Shown in pieces: positions 15,101-20,711 of a stretch of 20,711 bases of DNA (position 1 is the first letter of the stretch; the number at the start of each line of letters is the position of its first letter). The notes below the pieces were generated by a model that was given only the letters and a program-made list of their open reading frames with translations, did no database searches and was not told where the DNA came from. This DNA is from Eubacteriales bacterium. Lineage in GTDB: Bacteria; Bacillota; Clostridia; Oscillospirales; CAG-382. The DNA is taken from positions 1 through 20,711 of the forward strand of contig JAQVQF010000010.1 in assembly GCA_028701715.1 (NCBI GenBank). The letters run 5' to 3'. The position numbers and the translations under genes were made by a program.

Positions 15101-15567
15101 AAATCGTCGTTGATAAGCGAGGCGTCTATGGAAAGCGTAAAGCCGTTAACGGGGATATAAATCCCGTCTTTGACGGACGCCGCCTCATATTTATCAAGTA
15201 CGGTGAAGCTTTCGACGGTTCCGGAAACGGAACGCTTGACTATCAGGATATACCGCTGCGTATTGTCTCCCGGCACATATAAGCCGTACGATCCGTTTTC
15301 GGTATAGCTTCTGTCATACAGAACGACATCCATTCCGTCATCAATACGGTTTGTGTTGACGGCGTCCACTTTAAAAACAACGCCGTCCGCTTCCACGGTT
15401 ATGCCCGTATCTTTGTCCTGTTCGGATGTTTCGGATGATTGGCTGTCATCAGCCGAAAGTTCCGACTGTCCGCCGTTTCCGCCGCCGCAGGACGCGAAAA
15501 ACGAAAGGCACAGCAAAACGGCCATTAACAGCGACGTCTTTTTTACGGCGGTCACATATTTAAGCAT
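12151..15567 (-). CDS. lipoprotein with beta-repeat region and family-10-like glycosyl hydrolase (GHL10) domain
   Basis: A 1138-residue exported lipoprotein. The signal peptide ends in FFASC with lipidated C27, followed by a Gly/Ser/Asp-rich spacer to about 55. Residues about 60-590 hold roughly five copies of a 90-100-residue beta-rich unit with the recurring core DGKV..VG....IPENGYV. A helical linker spans about 598-675. Residues about 680-1015 are a TIM-barrel GHL10 domain (PF02638-like): NRAVWYRASEKSDEDV, VYIETWYNGK (E714), IEIHIWVENFF (E762), DIDGIHLDYIRFPDP (D826, D831) and the barrel-end VDSMSY-like MDEVFSMSYC. A helical tail follows. The family is predicted to hydrolyse glycans, perhaps cell-wall polymers, and the substrate is unknown. 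The ATG overlaps the potD stop by 8 nt with AGGAGAAG inside potD, so it is translated as the last gene of the polyamine operon. Confidence 0.88.
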   Translation of the reverse strand: MLKYVTAVKKTSLLMAVLLCLSFFASCGGGNGGQSELSADDSQSSETSEQDKDTGITVEADGVVFKVDAVNTNRIDDGMDVVLYDRSYTENGSYGLYVPGDNTQRYILIVKRSVSGTVESFTVLDKYEAASVKDGIYIPVNGFTLSIDASLINDDFKVRAGQKVNISGYDDKPSYERFDLTTVIPDDKTKARRVNMSVPESMAFADDKIYYISKNDTVTVPENAVAIILDTSSGSNFSITSVTETGKTVSGTYALLFTGEFNVMYANEFYKEGKVYFTKLDELNGITDTAAVKIGATYYTFDEDHINTASGTEGIYLYTTENASIITDDRGSFIDVVVADGKVCYVGAEDTRTLIPTSHGFVISFAGNAKNIGKELEMGDTIENLLIKDFQSSDRFVRINGIEYGFTAVNEILSASDTVVLYTNIYGSATKNGADCVEITISDGKVISVGTDGSTDIPENGYVLAVSYSDSKLYNNAKNITQGASALVSFAGNNYGFSSFSYTAVNGVRSTDYIVIYDGKAGKTTGTNMYGYEVAVNSEGKMISSDYAGNMSIPENGYVISVHGDANMKMLKELYNPGSSVSLDASTKTVSVYKTPDLAVFSAAIALEEQKSAFEYAKKQFYSIDYAEISVSLDIAEAVLDDAQNAYNTGDMGKAVELACSISPVLEKLRFYMYESLPVENRAVWYRASEKSDEDVYNTVRLMAEMNINAVYIETWYNGKVIGYSDIDLIQHHTYAHGDYDALEGFCRIAHEYGIEIHIWVENFFIGVTGGELVNATEGHHLLDKKGRNYYPNMYGDFVFLNPYEEFSQNLVMSVYREIVENYDIDGIHLDYIRFPDPNSNDGADFGYNDDIIAGFQEAYNTTVNPKTMATSGTNWNNWCLFREQIINDWVAEVYTMAKELNPGLKITSAVSSNYPACRQTIFQNFNAWVEDGYMDEVFSMSYCANLEMPAANIITFTNYTDGKCFYSIGLSAFEKSPDYILAGQVQVARDSGAFGQNLFSWGSLISHEENYFDALKAGIYSKKSVQTDKLSLTVAAYASRLLENADNAYAYLAPEQEQFLTDIKGKVSVILNDAEAFDLDNSTNEQKIAYCEAAIAALAELKDRMNTCSNGDLAAKMTFDVSFILDCLSTSLVRISK

Positions 15568-16849
15568 TTATTCTTCTCCTTTTTCTCACTTTCAAGAAAA
15601 CAACGACACCCGCGAGCAGAATAACCGCGGTTATACAGAGAATGTAAATGATATATGAATCCGAATTCTCTGTGGACGCTATCTTCAGTTCCGACCAAAG
15701 CGTTGATATTTTATCAAGAGTCGCTTGAGGAAGGTTGCGGTAGTAATAGTCATTGACATCCTTCCCGGGATAAAGCTCCTCAAAGGAGGGATACAGAATC
15801 GCATTCGCTTCGGGATGCAGCTCCTTTAAGAAATTCTGATAATCTTCGTTTTCGACCACCGCGGTGTTAGGGGACGCATAGCATATGGTCTGTGCGTTTT
15901 GCAGCGCCACGTTGGGATCCAGCAGGAAATTTATATAAAGCTCGGCGGCGGCTTTATTCTTGGCGGATGTGGGTATGCACGCCGAATCGACGAAGATATT
16001 CGTTCCCTCCTTGGGATATACAAAAGCAAGATCGTCGTTGTTCTGGTACATGCTGAGGAAATCGCCGGCGTAATAAGGCGCCACCGCGGCCGATCCGCTT
16101 TCCATTTTATTGAAAACCTCGTCCATAACATAGGATTTAACGTAATTTTTCTGGTTCATAAGCCATTCCTTGGCTTTTTCCCAATCGTCTGCGTTCTGTG
16201 TGTTTATATCGATATCCAGCATGAACTGAGCGATCGCAAACGCGTCGCGCGGATTGTTGAACATCAGTATTTTGTCCGAAAGCGCGGGATCGCACAGCAC
16301 GCTCCAGCTGTCGGGAGCGGAAGAAACCATTTCCGTGTTATAGATAATTCCTACCATACCGACATTATACGGAACGCTGTATTCGTTGTCGGAGTCAAAA
16401 TATAAATTCCTGTATTCTTCGCTTATATATTTATAATTGGGGATATTATTAAAATTCAGTTTTAAAAGCATTCCCTCGCTTATCAGGCGTTCGATCATAT
16501 AATCGGAAGGAATAATCACGTCATAGGAAATTCCTCCGCTTTTTAATTTCGAATACATATCCTCATTGCCGGAAAAATTCGTATAATTAACCTCAATGCC
16601 CGTAAGCTTTGTAAAAGCCTTGTTTACGTCCACCGTTCCTTCGCTGCCGTCGGAAATATACTCGCCCCAGTTATAGACGTTTATCGTCGTACCCGCGTAC
16701 GGCGAATAATCTATGGCGGCGGTTTCGGATGTGACCTCAAAATCCACCTCCTCCTCCGGGCAGGAAACGAGCATCAGACAGGAAAAAATCACAACGGCCG
16801 CCATAAAAAGCGATAATGATCTTTTTTTCAATAATAACCTAAGCGTCAA
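15560..16849 (-). CDS. potD: spermidine/putrescine ABC transporter substrate-binding protein
   Basis: A 429-residue polyamine-binding lipoprotein. The signal peptide ends in LVSC, with the lipidated cysteine at C30. The binding domain begins with the PotD hallmark INVYNWGEYISD and continues with YDVIIPSDYMIERL, SVPYNVGMVGIIYN and INFLLDPNVALQNA, all typical of the PotD/PotF family. Unusually, residues about 399-419 form a strong transmembrane helix followed by KVRKRRRINA, so the protein appears anchored at both ends. The start is TTG 16849. AAAGGAG (within 16857-16864) lies 7 nt upstream, and no ATG nearby gives a full signal peptide. The 61-bp gap to potC contains the heptamer array at 16897. 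The 3' end overlaps the GHL10 gene start. Confidence 0.94.
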   Translation of the reverse strand: MTLRLLLKKRSLSLFMAAVVIFSCLMLVSCPEEEVDFEVTSETAAIDYSPYAGTTINVYNWGEYISDGSEGTVDVNKAFTKLTGIEVNYTNFSGNEDMYSKLKSGGISYDVIIPSDYMIERLISEGMLLKLNFNNIPNYKYISEEYRNLYFDSDNEYSVPYNVGMVGIIYNTEMVSSAPDSWSVLCDPALSDKILMFNNPRDAFAIAQFMLDIDINTQNADDWEKAKEWLMNQKNYVKSYVMDEVFNKMESGSAAVAPYYAGDFLSMYQNNDDLAFVYPKEGTNIFVDSACIPTSAKNKAAAELYINFLLDPNVALQNAQTICYASPNTAVVENEDYQNFLKELHPEANAILYPSFEELYPGKDVNDYYYRNLPQATLDKISTLWSELKIASTENSDSYIIYILCITAVILLAGVVVFLKVRKRRRINA

Positions 16850-16896
16850 TTTTCTATCTCCTTTATATATAATGTATGCTAATGTTAATTTAATAT

Positions 16897-16924
16897 TTAA
16901 CGGTTAACGGTTAACGGTTAACGG
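16897..16924. repeat. tandem heptamer array TTAACGG x4 containing the potC stop
   Basis: Four exact TTAACGG units (16897-16903, 16904-16910, 16911-16917, 16918-16924). In the direction of the genes they read CCGTTAA x4. The first two encode the last PotC residues and supply its TAA stop, and the rest lie in the potC-potD spacer. This is the cleanest array in the window and differs by one base from the TAAACGG array at 64. Confidence 0.9.
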
Positions 16925-17717
16925 CCTTTTTAACATTGGAGGAATCCTTGGTCATAAGGTTCCTGATGAGTAAAAGCGCGAATATAACTATAAAAATAAC
17001 CGAAAACAACGCGTTCATGTCCGGCAATACCCGGCGCTTTGTCATGGAATAAATATAAATGGGCAGCGTTTGGAAAGATTCGCCCGCGGCGAAATAGCTG
17101 ATAACAAAATCATCGAGAGAAAGCGTAAACGCCATAAGCATGCCCGTGGCGATTCCCGGAAGTATTTCAAAAAATTCCGCTTTAAAGAATGCCTGCAGCG
17201 GCGTGCAGCCTAAATCCATCGCCGCTTCCGGGAGATTTTTATCCATCTGCTTCAGCTTTGGCATAACGCAAAGTATCACATAAGGAAGATTGAAGGTTAT
17301 ATGCGCTATCAGCATGGTAAAGAAACCGAAAATTTCAAGCTTCAGCAATGTCGCCGCAAAAGCGAAGAGGAGCATGATAGAAACGCCGGTTACTATGTCG
17401 GGGTTCATCATGGGTATGTTGGTGACGGTCATAACCGCCGTCTTGGCGCGTTTGCTTTTTATGTTATATATGCCCACCGCCGCCGCCGTACCAAGCACGG
17501 TCGCGATAAGCGAGGATGAAACGGCAAGCATAAGCGAGTTTACCAGCGCGTCGATAGCTTTGTCGTTTTTAAAAAGCTCGCCGTACCATTTTAAAGAAAA
17601 GCCCGAAAACACCGCCATACTGTTGGAGGAATTGAAGGAAAAAAATATAATAACAAGAATGGGTATATAAAGCATGGCAAAAATGATGCCGATATATATT
17701 TTACCTGAAATTTTCAT
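16911..17717 (-). CDS. potC: spermidine/putrescine ABC transporter permease PotC
   Basis: A 268-residue inner-membrane permease with six predicted helices. The binding-protein-dependent transport (EAA) loop reads EAAMDLGCTPLQAFFKAEFF and docks onto the ATPase PotA. PotC-type features include an N-terminal helix after MKISGKIYIG, FSFNSSNSMAVFSGFSLKWY in the first external loop, and TLSLDDFVISYFAAGE after the EAA loop. The ATG at 17717 is chosen over an upstream in-frame start (17774) because it overlaps the potB stop as ATGA and has GGGAGG about 9 nt upstream. The longer form would add a basic Arg-rich leader antisense in character to potB. The last codons, GTT-AAC-CGT-TAA, lie within the TTAACGG array, so the C-terminus AVNR is repeat-derived. 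Confidence 0.94.
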   Translation of the reverse strand: MKISGKIYIGIIFAMLYIPILVIIFFSFNSSNSMAVFSGFSLKWYGELFKNDKAIDALVNSLMLAVSSSLIATVLGTAAAVGIYNIKSKRAKTAVMTVTNIPMMNPDIVTGVSIMLLFAFAATLLKLEIFGFFTMLIAHITFNLPYVILCVMPKLKQMDKNLPEAAMDLGCTPLQAFFKAEFFEILPGIATGMLMAFTLSLDDFVISYFAAGESFQTLPIYIYSMTKRRVLPDMNALFSVIFIVIFALLLIRNLMTKDSSNVKKAVNR

Positions 17718-18553
17718 ACAAGCATGCCTCCCTGCGCGTCTTCGTCGGAAAATTTGTTCATCACAATAAGGCATATAAAAATGAGTATCATCAGCACAAA
17801 GGATATCGCCGAGCCGTAATTATACGAACCCGCGGCGCTTTTTATTTCCGTTTCGATCTCGTCGCCGATAAGGGTAAAATCGGAAGGGCCGAGCTTTTGG
17901 GAAATATAAAAGGTCGAAACGCTCGGCACAAAAACCATGGTGATACCCGAAACTATCCCGGGGATGCTGAGCGGAAGAATAACCTTTGTCAGAGTATGAA
18001 GTCTGTTGCACCCCAAATCCTCGGAAGCTTCTATAAGGCTTTTATCCATTTTGGACATTACCGAATATATGGGCAGCAGCATATAGGGCAAAAAATTATA
18101 TATCATTCCGAAAATAACCGCTCCCGAGGTGTTTATCAGCTTTATCTGTCCGAGCCCGATTGAGGTAAAAAGCTGATTAATCAGTCCGCGGTCTTCCAGC
18201 AGAAAGGATATGGCATATGTACGCAATACAAAATTCATCCACATGGGAAGCATGAACAGCATAATAAGCATATTCTGCGTCTTTTTTTTGGTTTTTATCA
18301 TCGAATAAGCGAGAGGATATGCTATAATAAGGCATATTAAGGTTGAAACAAAGGCAAAAGCCAGTGAAATAACAAAAACCTTTGGCGTTTCGCCGCTGAA
18401 CATACGGGAAAAATTATTAAACGAAAAAGTTCCGTTTCTGTCCGTGAATGCGTAATAAATTACAAATAAAAGGGGTGCTATCACAAACAGCACCGACCAA
18501 ACCATATAGGGAGAAGCGGCATAACGCTGAAGCAGGCTCTTTTTTGTTTTCAT
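17714..18553 (-). CDS. potB: spermidine/putrescine ABC transporter permease PotB
   Basis: A 279-residue permease with six predicted membrane helices that forms the heteromeric channel with PotC. The EAA loop EASEDLGCNRLHTLTKVILP, the N-terminal MVWSVLFVIAPLLFVIYYAF helix, and MLPMWMNFVLRTYAISFLL match PotB. The ATG at 18553 is the only sensible start: in this frame a stop lies about 18 bp upstream. It has no good ribosome binding site of its own (CCGGGTATTAAT precedes it). A 17-codon ORF (18603-18550) with a better ribosome binding site ends in a TGA that overlaps this ATG, so PotB may be translated by coupling. It is separated from potA by 189 bp, longer than the other spacings in the operon. 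Confidence 0.94.
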   Translation of the reverse strand: MKTKKSLLQRYAASPYMVWSVLFVIAPLLFVIYYAFTDRNGTFSFNNFSRMFSGETPKVFVISLAFAFVSTLICLIIAYPLAYSMIKTKKKTQNMLIMLFMLPMWMNFVLRTYAISFLLEDRGLINQLFTSIGLGQIKLINTSGAVIFGMIYNFLPYMLLPIYSVMSKMDKSLIEASEDLGCNRLHTLTKVILPLSIPGIVSGITMVFVPSVSTFYISQKLGPSDFTLIGDEIETEIKSAAGSYNYGSAISFVLMILIFICLIVMNKFSDEDAQGGMLV

Positions 18554-18603
18554 ATTAATACCCGGGCATTAAAACATGCGTAAATAGGTATAAAAATCAG
18601 CAT
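18550..18603 (-). CDS. possible 17-residue leader peptide upstream of potB
   Basis: On the minus strand an ATG at 18603 opens MLIFIPIYACFNARVLI and stops at TGA 18552-18550, overlapping the potB ATG as ATGA. AGAAAGG (18623-18617) matches the 5' part of the Shine-Dalgarno consensus at slightly long spacing. It is too short to judge by coding statistics. The case rests on the stop/start overlap and on the lack of a ribosome binding site directly before potB. It may be a translational coupling device or chance. Confidence 0.3.
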   Translation of the reverse strand: MLIFIPIYACFNARVLI

Positions 18604-18649
18604 GGGTTCGCTCTTACCTTTCTTCTGTTTTAATGAAATTTCTCGCAGT

Positions 18650-18700
18650 TCAACCGTCTGTCAACCGTTAACATCAACCGTTAACATCAACCGCCGGTTG
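18650..18700. repeat. TCAACCG repeats in the potA-potB spacer
   Basis: TCAACCG occurs at 18650, 18661, 18674 and 18687. The 13-mer TCAACCGTTAACA is exact and tandem at 18661-18673 and 18674-18686. The last copy runs into a small hairpin, CAACC-GCC-GGTTG (18688-18700). The CCGTTAA core is the same as in the array at 16897. No T-run follows on either strand, so it is not an obvious terminator. The rest of the 189-bp spacer shows nothing else but the possible leader ORF. Confidence 0.7.
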
Positions 18701-18742
18701 TCGTTTGCGCTTTGTGTTTTCCGTTTTCCTTTTCCCGGATAT

Positions 18743-19867
18743 TTATACTTCCTCTTCCGTATTTTCGGAAAGCTCTTCTATTTCATCGCTGTAGGTGCTG
18801 TAATCCCCGAATCTGCCCGAATATTCCGATTTCTTCATTATATGTATATCGTCGGGTCCTATGACAAGCCCCACACTCATACCCACGGGATAATAATCCG
18901 TGGTCTGTATCATCCATTTAAAACCGCGTATGTCAACGATTATCTCAAAATGCACTCCTCTGAAGGTGACGGAGGTAACCGTGCCCGAAAGCATTCCTTT
19001 TTCGGGCTCGACAAGATCGATGTCCTCCGGGCGTACCACGGCATCCGCCGGTTCGCCTTCGGCAAAGCCCGAATCAAGGCACTTGAAAATATGCCCGGCG
19101 AAAGAAACGCTGTAGTCCTCTTTCATCACCGCGTCGAGTATATTGCTTTCGCCGATAAAATCCGCCACAAAGGCGTTCTTCGGTTCGTTGTATATATCGA
19201 GAGGAGAGCCTATCTGCTGTATGCAGCCGTTATCCATGACAACGACGGTATCCGACATGGAAAGCGCTTCCTCCTGGTCGTGGGTCACGTATATGAAGGT
19301 TATATCCAGCTGCTGCTGTATGTTTTTAAGCTCGACCTGCATATCCTTACGCAGTTTTAAGTCAAGGGCGCCGAGCGGCTCGTCAAGGAGCAGAATTTTA
19401 GGCCTCACCGCGAGCGCTCTGGCTATCGCCACACGCTGCTGCTGACCGCCGGAAAGCGAAGATACGTTTCTTGTGCTGAAGCCGCTGAGATTTACAAGAG
19501 TCAGCATTTCATTGACGGTCTGCTTTATTTCCTTTTCGGGCTTTTTTAAAATCCTAAGTCCGAAAGCAACATTTTCGAATACATTCAGGTGCGGAAAAAG
19601 AGCGTATTTTTGAAAAATGGTATTGACAGGCCGTTTGTAGGGCGGTACATCGTTCATTATTACGCCGTTAAAATATACATTTCCCGCATCGGGGTTTACA
19701 AAGCCGCCGATAATTCTGAGCGTTGTGGTTTTACCGCAGCCGGAAGGACCGAGCAATGTCACAAATTCCTTGTCTTTGATTTCAAGACTAATATCATTGA
19801 GAATTAAATCGTCATCAAAGCTGACCGATATATTTTCCAGGCGCAAAAGGACATTTTCCATCCGCAT
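18743..19867 (-). CDS. potA: spermidine/putrescine ABC transporter ATP-binding protein
   Basis: A 374-residue cytoplasmic ATPase that powers polyamine import. Visible motifs are Walker A GPSGCGKTT at 40-48, Q-loop Q86, signature LSGGQQQR at 138-145, Walker B ILLLDEP at 158-164, the D-loop GALD and H-loop H196 in VTHDQEEA. After about residue 240 a TOBE-type regulatory domain follows (VVRPEDIDLVEPEKGMLSGTV), as in PotA and other CUT1/POPT-type ATPases. The length is typical. The ATG at 19867 has GGAGG 6 nt upstream. A second ATG two codons later is less well spaced. As the first gene of the operon it lies behind a good promoter. The strong similarity within this ATPase class means the polyamine assignment comes mainly from potB, potC and potD. 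Confidence 0.94.
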   Translation of the reverse strand: MRMENVLLRLENISVSFDDDLILNDISLEIKDKEFVTLLGPSGCGKTTTLRIIGGFVNPDAGNVYFNGVIMNDVPPYKRPVNTIFQKYALFPHLNVFENVAFGLRILKKPEKEIKQTVNEMLTLVNLSGFSTRNVSSLSGGQQQRVAIARALAVRPKILLLDEPLGALDLKLRKDMQVELKNIQQQLDITFIYVTHDQEEALSMSDTVVVMDNGCIQQIGSPLDIYNEPKNAFVADFIGESNILDAVMKEDYSVSFAGHIFKCLDSGFAEGEPADAVVRPEDIDLVEPEKGMLSGTVTSVTFRGVHFEIIVDIRGFKWMIQTTDYYPVGMSVGLVIGPDDIHIMKKSEYSGRFGDYSTYSDEIEELSENTEEEV

Positions 19868-19911
19868 CCATTTCCTCCGTTAGTTATATCTTACAAATAT
19901 AAAGCTATTTA

Positions 19912-19940
19912 ATAATACATTTTTTGAGTTCTTTTGTCAA
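19912..19940 (-). promoter_or_regulatory. promoter for the pot operon
   Basis: On the minus strand TTGACA (19940-19935), 17 bp, TATTAT (19917-19912, five of six). It predicts a start near 19905, about 38 nt before the potA ATG. Confidence 0.75.
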
Positions 19941-20019
19941 TACAATGCATATAAATATTTTATTTGTCGCCGCCGGAATTCAATGCGGTTTTATCTCATA
20001 TTATTTGACGGTGATTTTA

Positions 20020-20711
20020 TTGAAAAACGAGCTTAAATACTGCTTCAAATGCTTTATATGCGGCTTCGCCATGTGCGTGCCGGGACTTTCCGGCGGGAGC
20101 ATGGCGATTTTACTCGGCATTTACAAAAACATGATGGAAATAGCGGGCGGCTTTATATCCAAGCCGAAAAAATACCTGAAATCTCTTTTTGTCACGGGTA
20201 TTTCCTGCTTTGCGGGCGCTGTATTGTTCACATTGCTGCCCGGAAGATACGCGGCGGCGCACGAAAATGCCTTTCTTATCGCGTCCGCGGTTATCGTGGC
20301 GTTATCGCTTCCCTTTTATATTAAAAATTCCGCCATAAAACACTTGAATATAAAAGCGTTGCTTTACATAACGGCCGGGAGCGCGGCGCTTTTTGTGATT
20401 AATATCATTCTCAATTCGGGCAACATTCCCGCAAACCAGACCTTTGGGGTGTTTTCCTATTTTCTCGCGGGCTTTATTCTTTCGGTATCGCTTATTCTGC
20501 CGGGCATAAGCTTTCCCTATATGCTCGCGTTTATCGGTATTTACGGCAATGTGATGACAGCCTTCAACCGTTTTGACACCGCGGTATTGTTGCCTCTCGG
20601 AATCGGAACCATACTCGGTATTATCGTGTTATCGAAATTCATACTGAAAATAATGGAAAAATATACATTTGAAACCGATTGCTTTCTTTTGGGGTTCACG
20701 GCAGCTTCGGT
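20020..20711 (+). CDS. DUF368 (PopT-type) membrane transporter, partial at window edge
   Basis: The first about 230 residues of a polytopic membrane protein, open at the right edge. The DUF368 hallmark pair is visible: CVPGLSGGSMAILLGIY near residues 18-34 and, as the second inverted half, ILPGISFPYMLAFIGIYGN near residue 167. DUF368 proteins (PopT) have been shown in Staphylococcus and Vibrio to return undecaprenyl phosphate across the membrane for cell-wall synthesis. The role here is inferred from the family. The start is taken as TTG 20020, with GGTGA 5 nt upstream and an N-terminus (MKNELKYCFKCFICGFAM) that fits the family. GTG 20011 and ATG 19945 are in frame but lack a better ribosome binding site. 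It is divergent from potA across a roughly 150-bp space. Confidence 0.85.
   Translation, partial: MKNELKYCFKCFICGFAMCVPGLSGGSMAILLGIYKNMMEIAGGFISKPKKYLKSLFVTGISCFAGAVLFTLLPGRYAAAHENAFLIASAVIVALSLPFYIKNSAIKHLNIKALLYITAGSAALFVINIILNSGNIPANQTFGVFSYFLAGFILSVSLILPGISFPYMLAFIGIYGNVMTAFNRFDTAVLLPLGIGTILGIIVLSKFILKIMEKYTFETDCFLLGFTAAS

Noticed and set aside
18602..19360. 252-residue plus-strand ORF
   Set aside because: Antisense to potA, which is unequivocal. The product is basic and without motifs.

Overview
The window looks like chromosomal DNA from an anaerobic, probably spore-forming member of class Clostridia, perhaps a gut Oscillospirales or Christensenellales relative. The clues are the mid-range base composition (G+C in the mid-40s by eye), strong AAGGAG-type ribosome binding sites, frequent TTG/GTG starts, a sodium-pumping decarboxylase, a CwlD-type amidase and a TPP riboswitch upstream of ThiT. 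No insertion sequence, phage gene, CRISPR array or rRNA is visible. Most genes are ordinary core genes.

Layout. (1) 1-645: hpt (hypoxanthine phosphoribosyltransferase) on the minus strand, followed by a bidirectional terminator. (2) 834-4245: a four-gene plus-strand operon for a membrane oxaloacetate decarboxylase Na+ pump (gamma, biotin carrier, beta, alpha), diverging from hpt. (3) 4276-5055: TPP riboswitch, intrinsic terminator and the thiamine ECF S-component ThiT. (4) 5145-6418: a coiled-coil membrane protein translationally coupled to a CBM9-like protein. (5) 6527-6662: tRNA-Ser(GGA) with a consensus promoter and a terminator. (6) 6881-9684: an unknown membrane protein, a CwlD-like amidase and radA, with a small Cys-rich gene convergent on the radA end. 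(7) 9869-12030: a DUF6873-like protein and a Gfo/Idh/MocA oxidoreductase, closed by a bidirectional terminator. (8) 12151-19867: a minus-strand polyamine ABC operon potA-potB-potC-potD, ending in a 1138-residue lipoprotein with a family-10-like glycosyl hydrolase (GHL10) domain. (9) 20020-20711: the start of a DUF368 (PopT-type undecaprenyl-phosphate transporter) gene, cut by the window edge.

The most unusual signal is not a gene. Several intergenic spaces carry short tandem arrays of 6-7 bp units, such as TAAACGG x4, TTAACGG x4, degenerate TTAAACG/TTTAACG, TAAAAGC-type and CTTAYR. Several sit at 3' ends and are in register with, or contain, the stop codon of the upstream gene. Also worth a look are the internal repeats of the GHL10 lipoprotein and its overlap with potD, PotD's apparent double membrane anchor, a possible 17-codon leader ORF ending in the potB start, and a possible antiterminator pairing in the TPP riboswitch.
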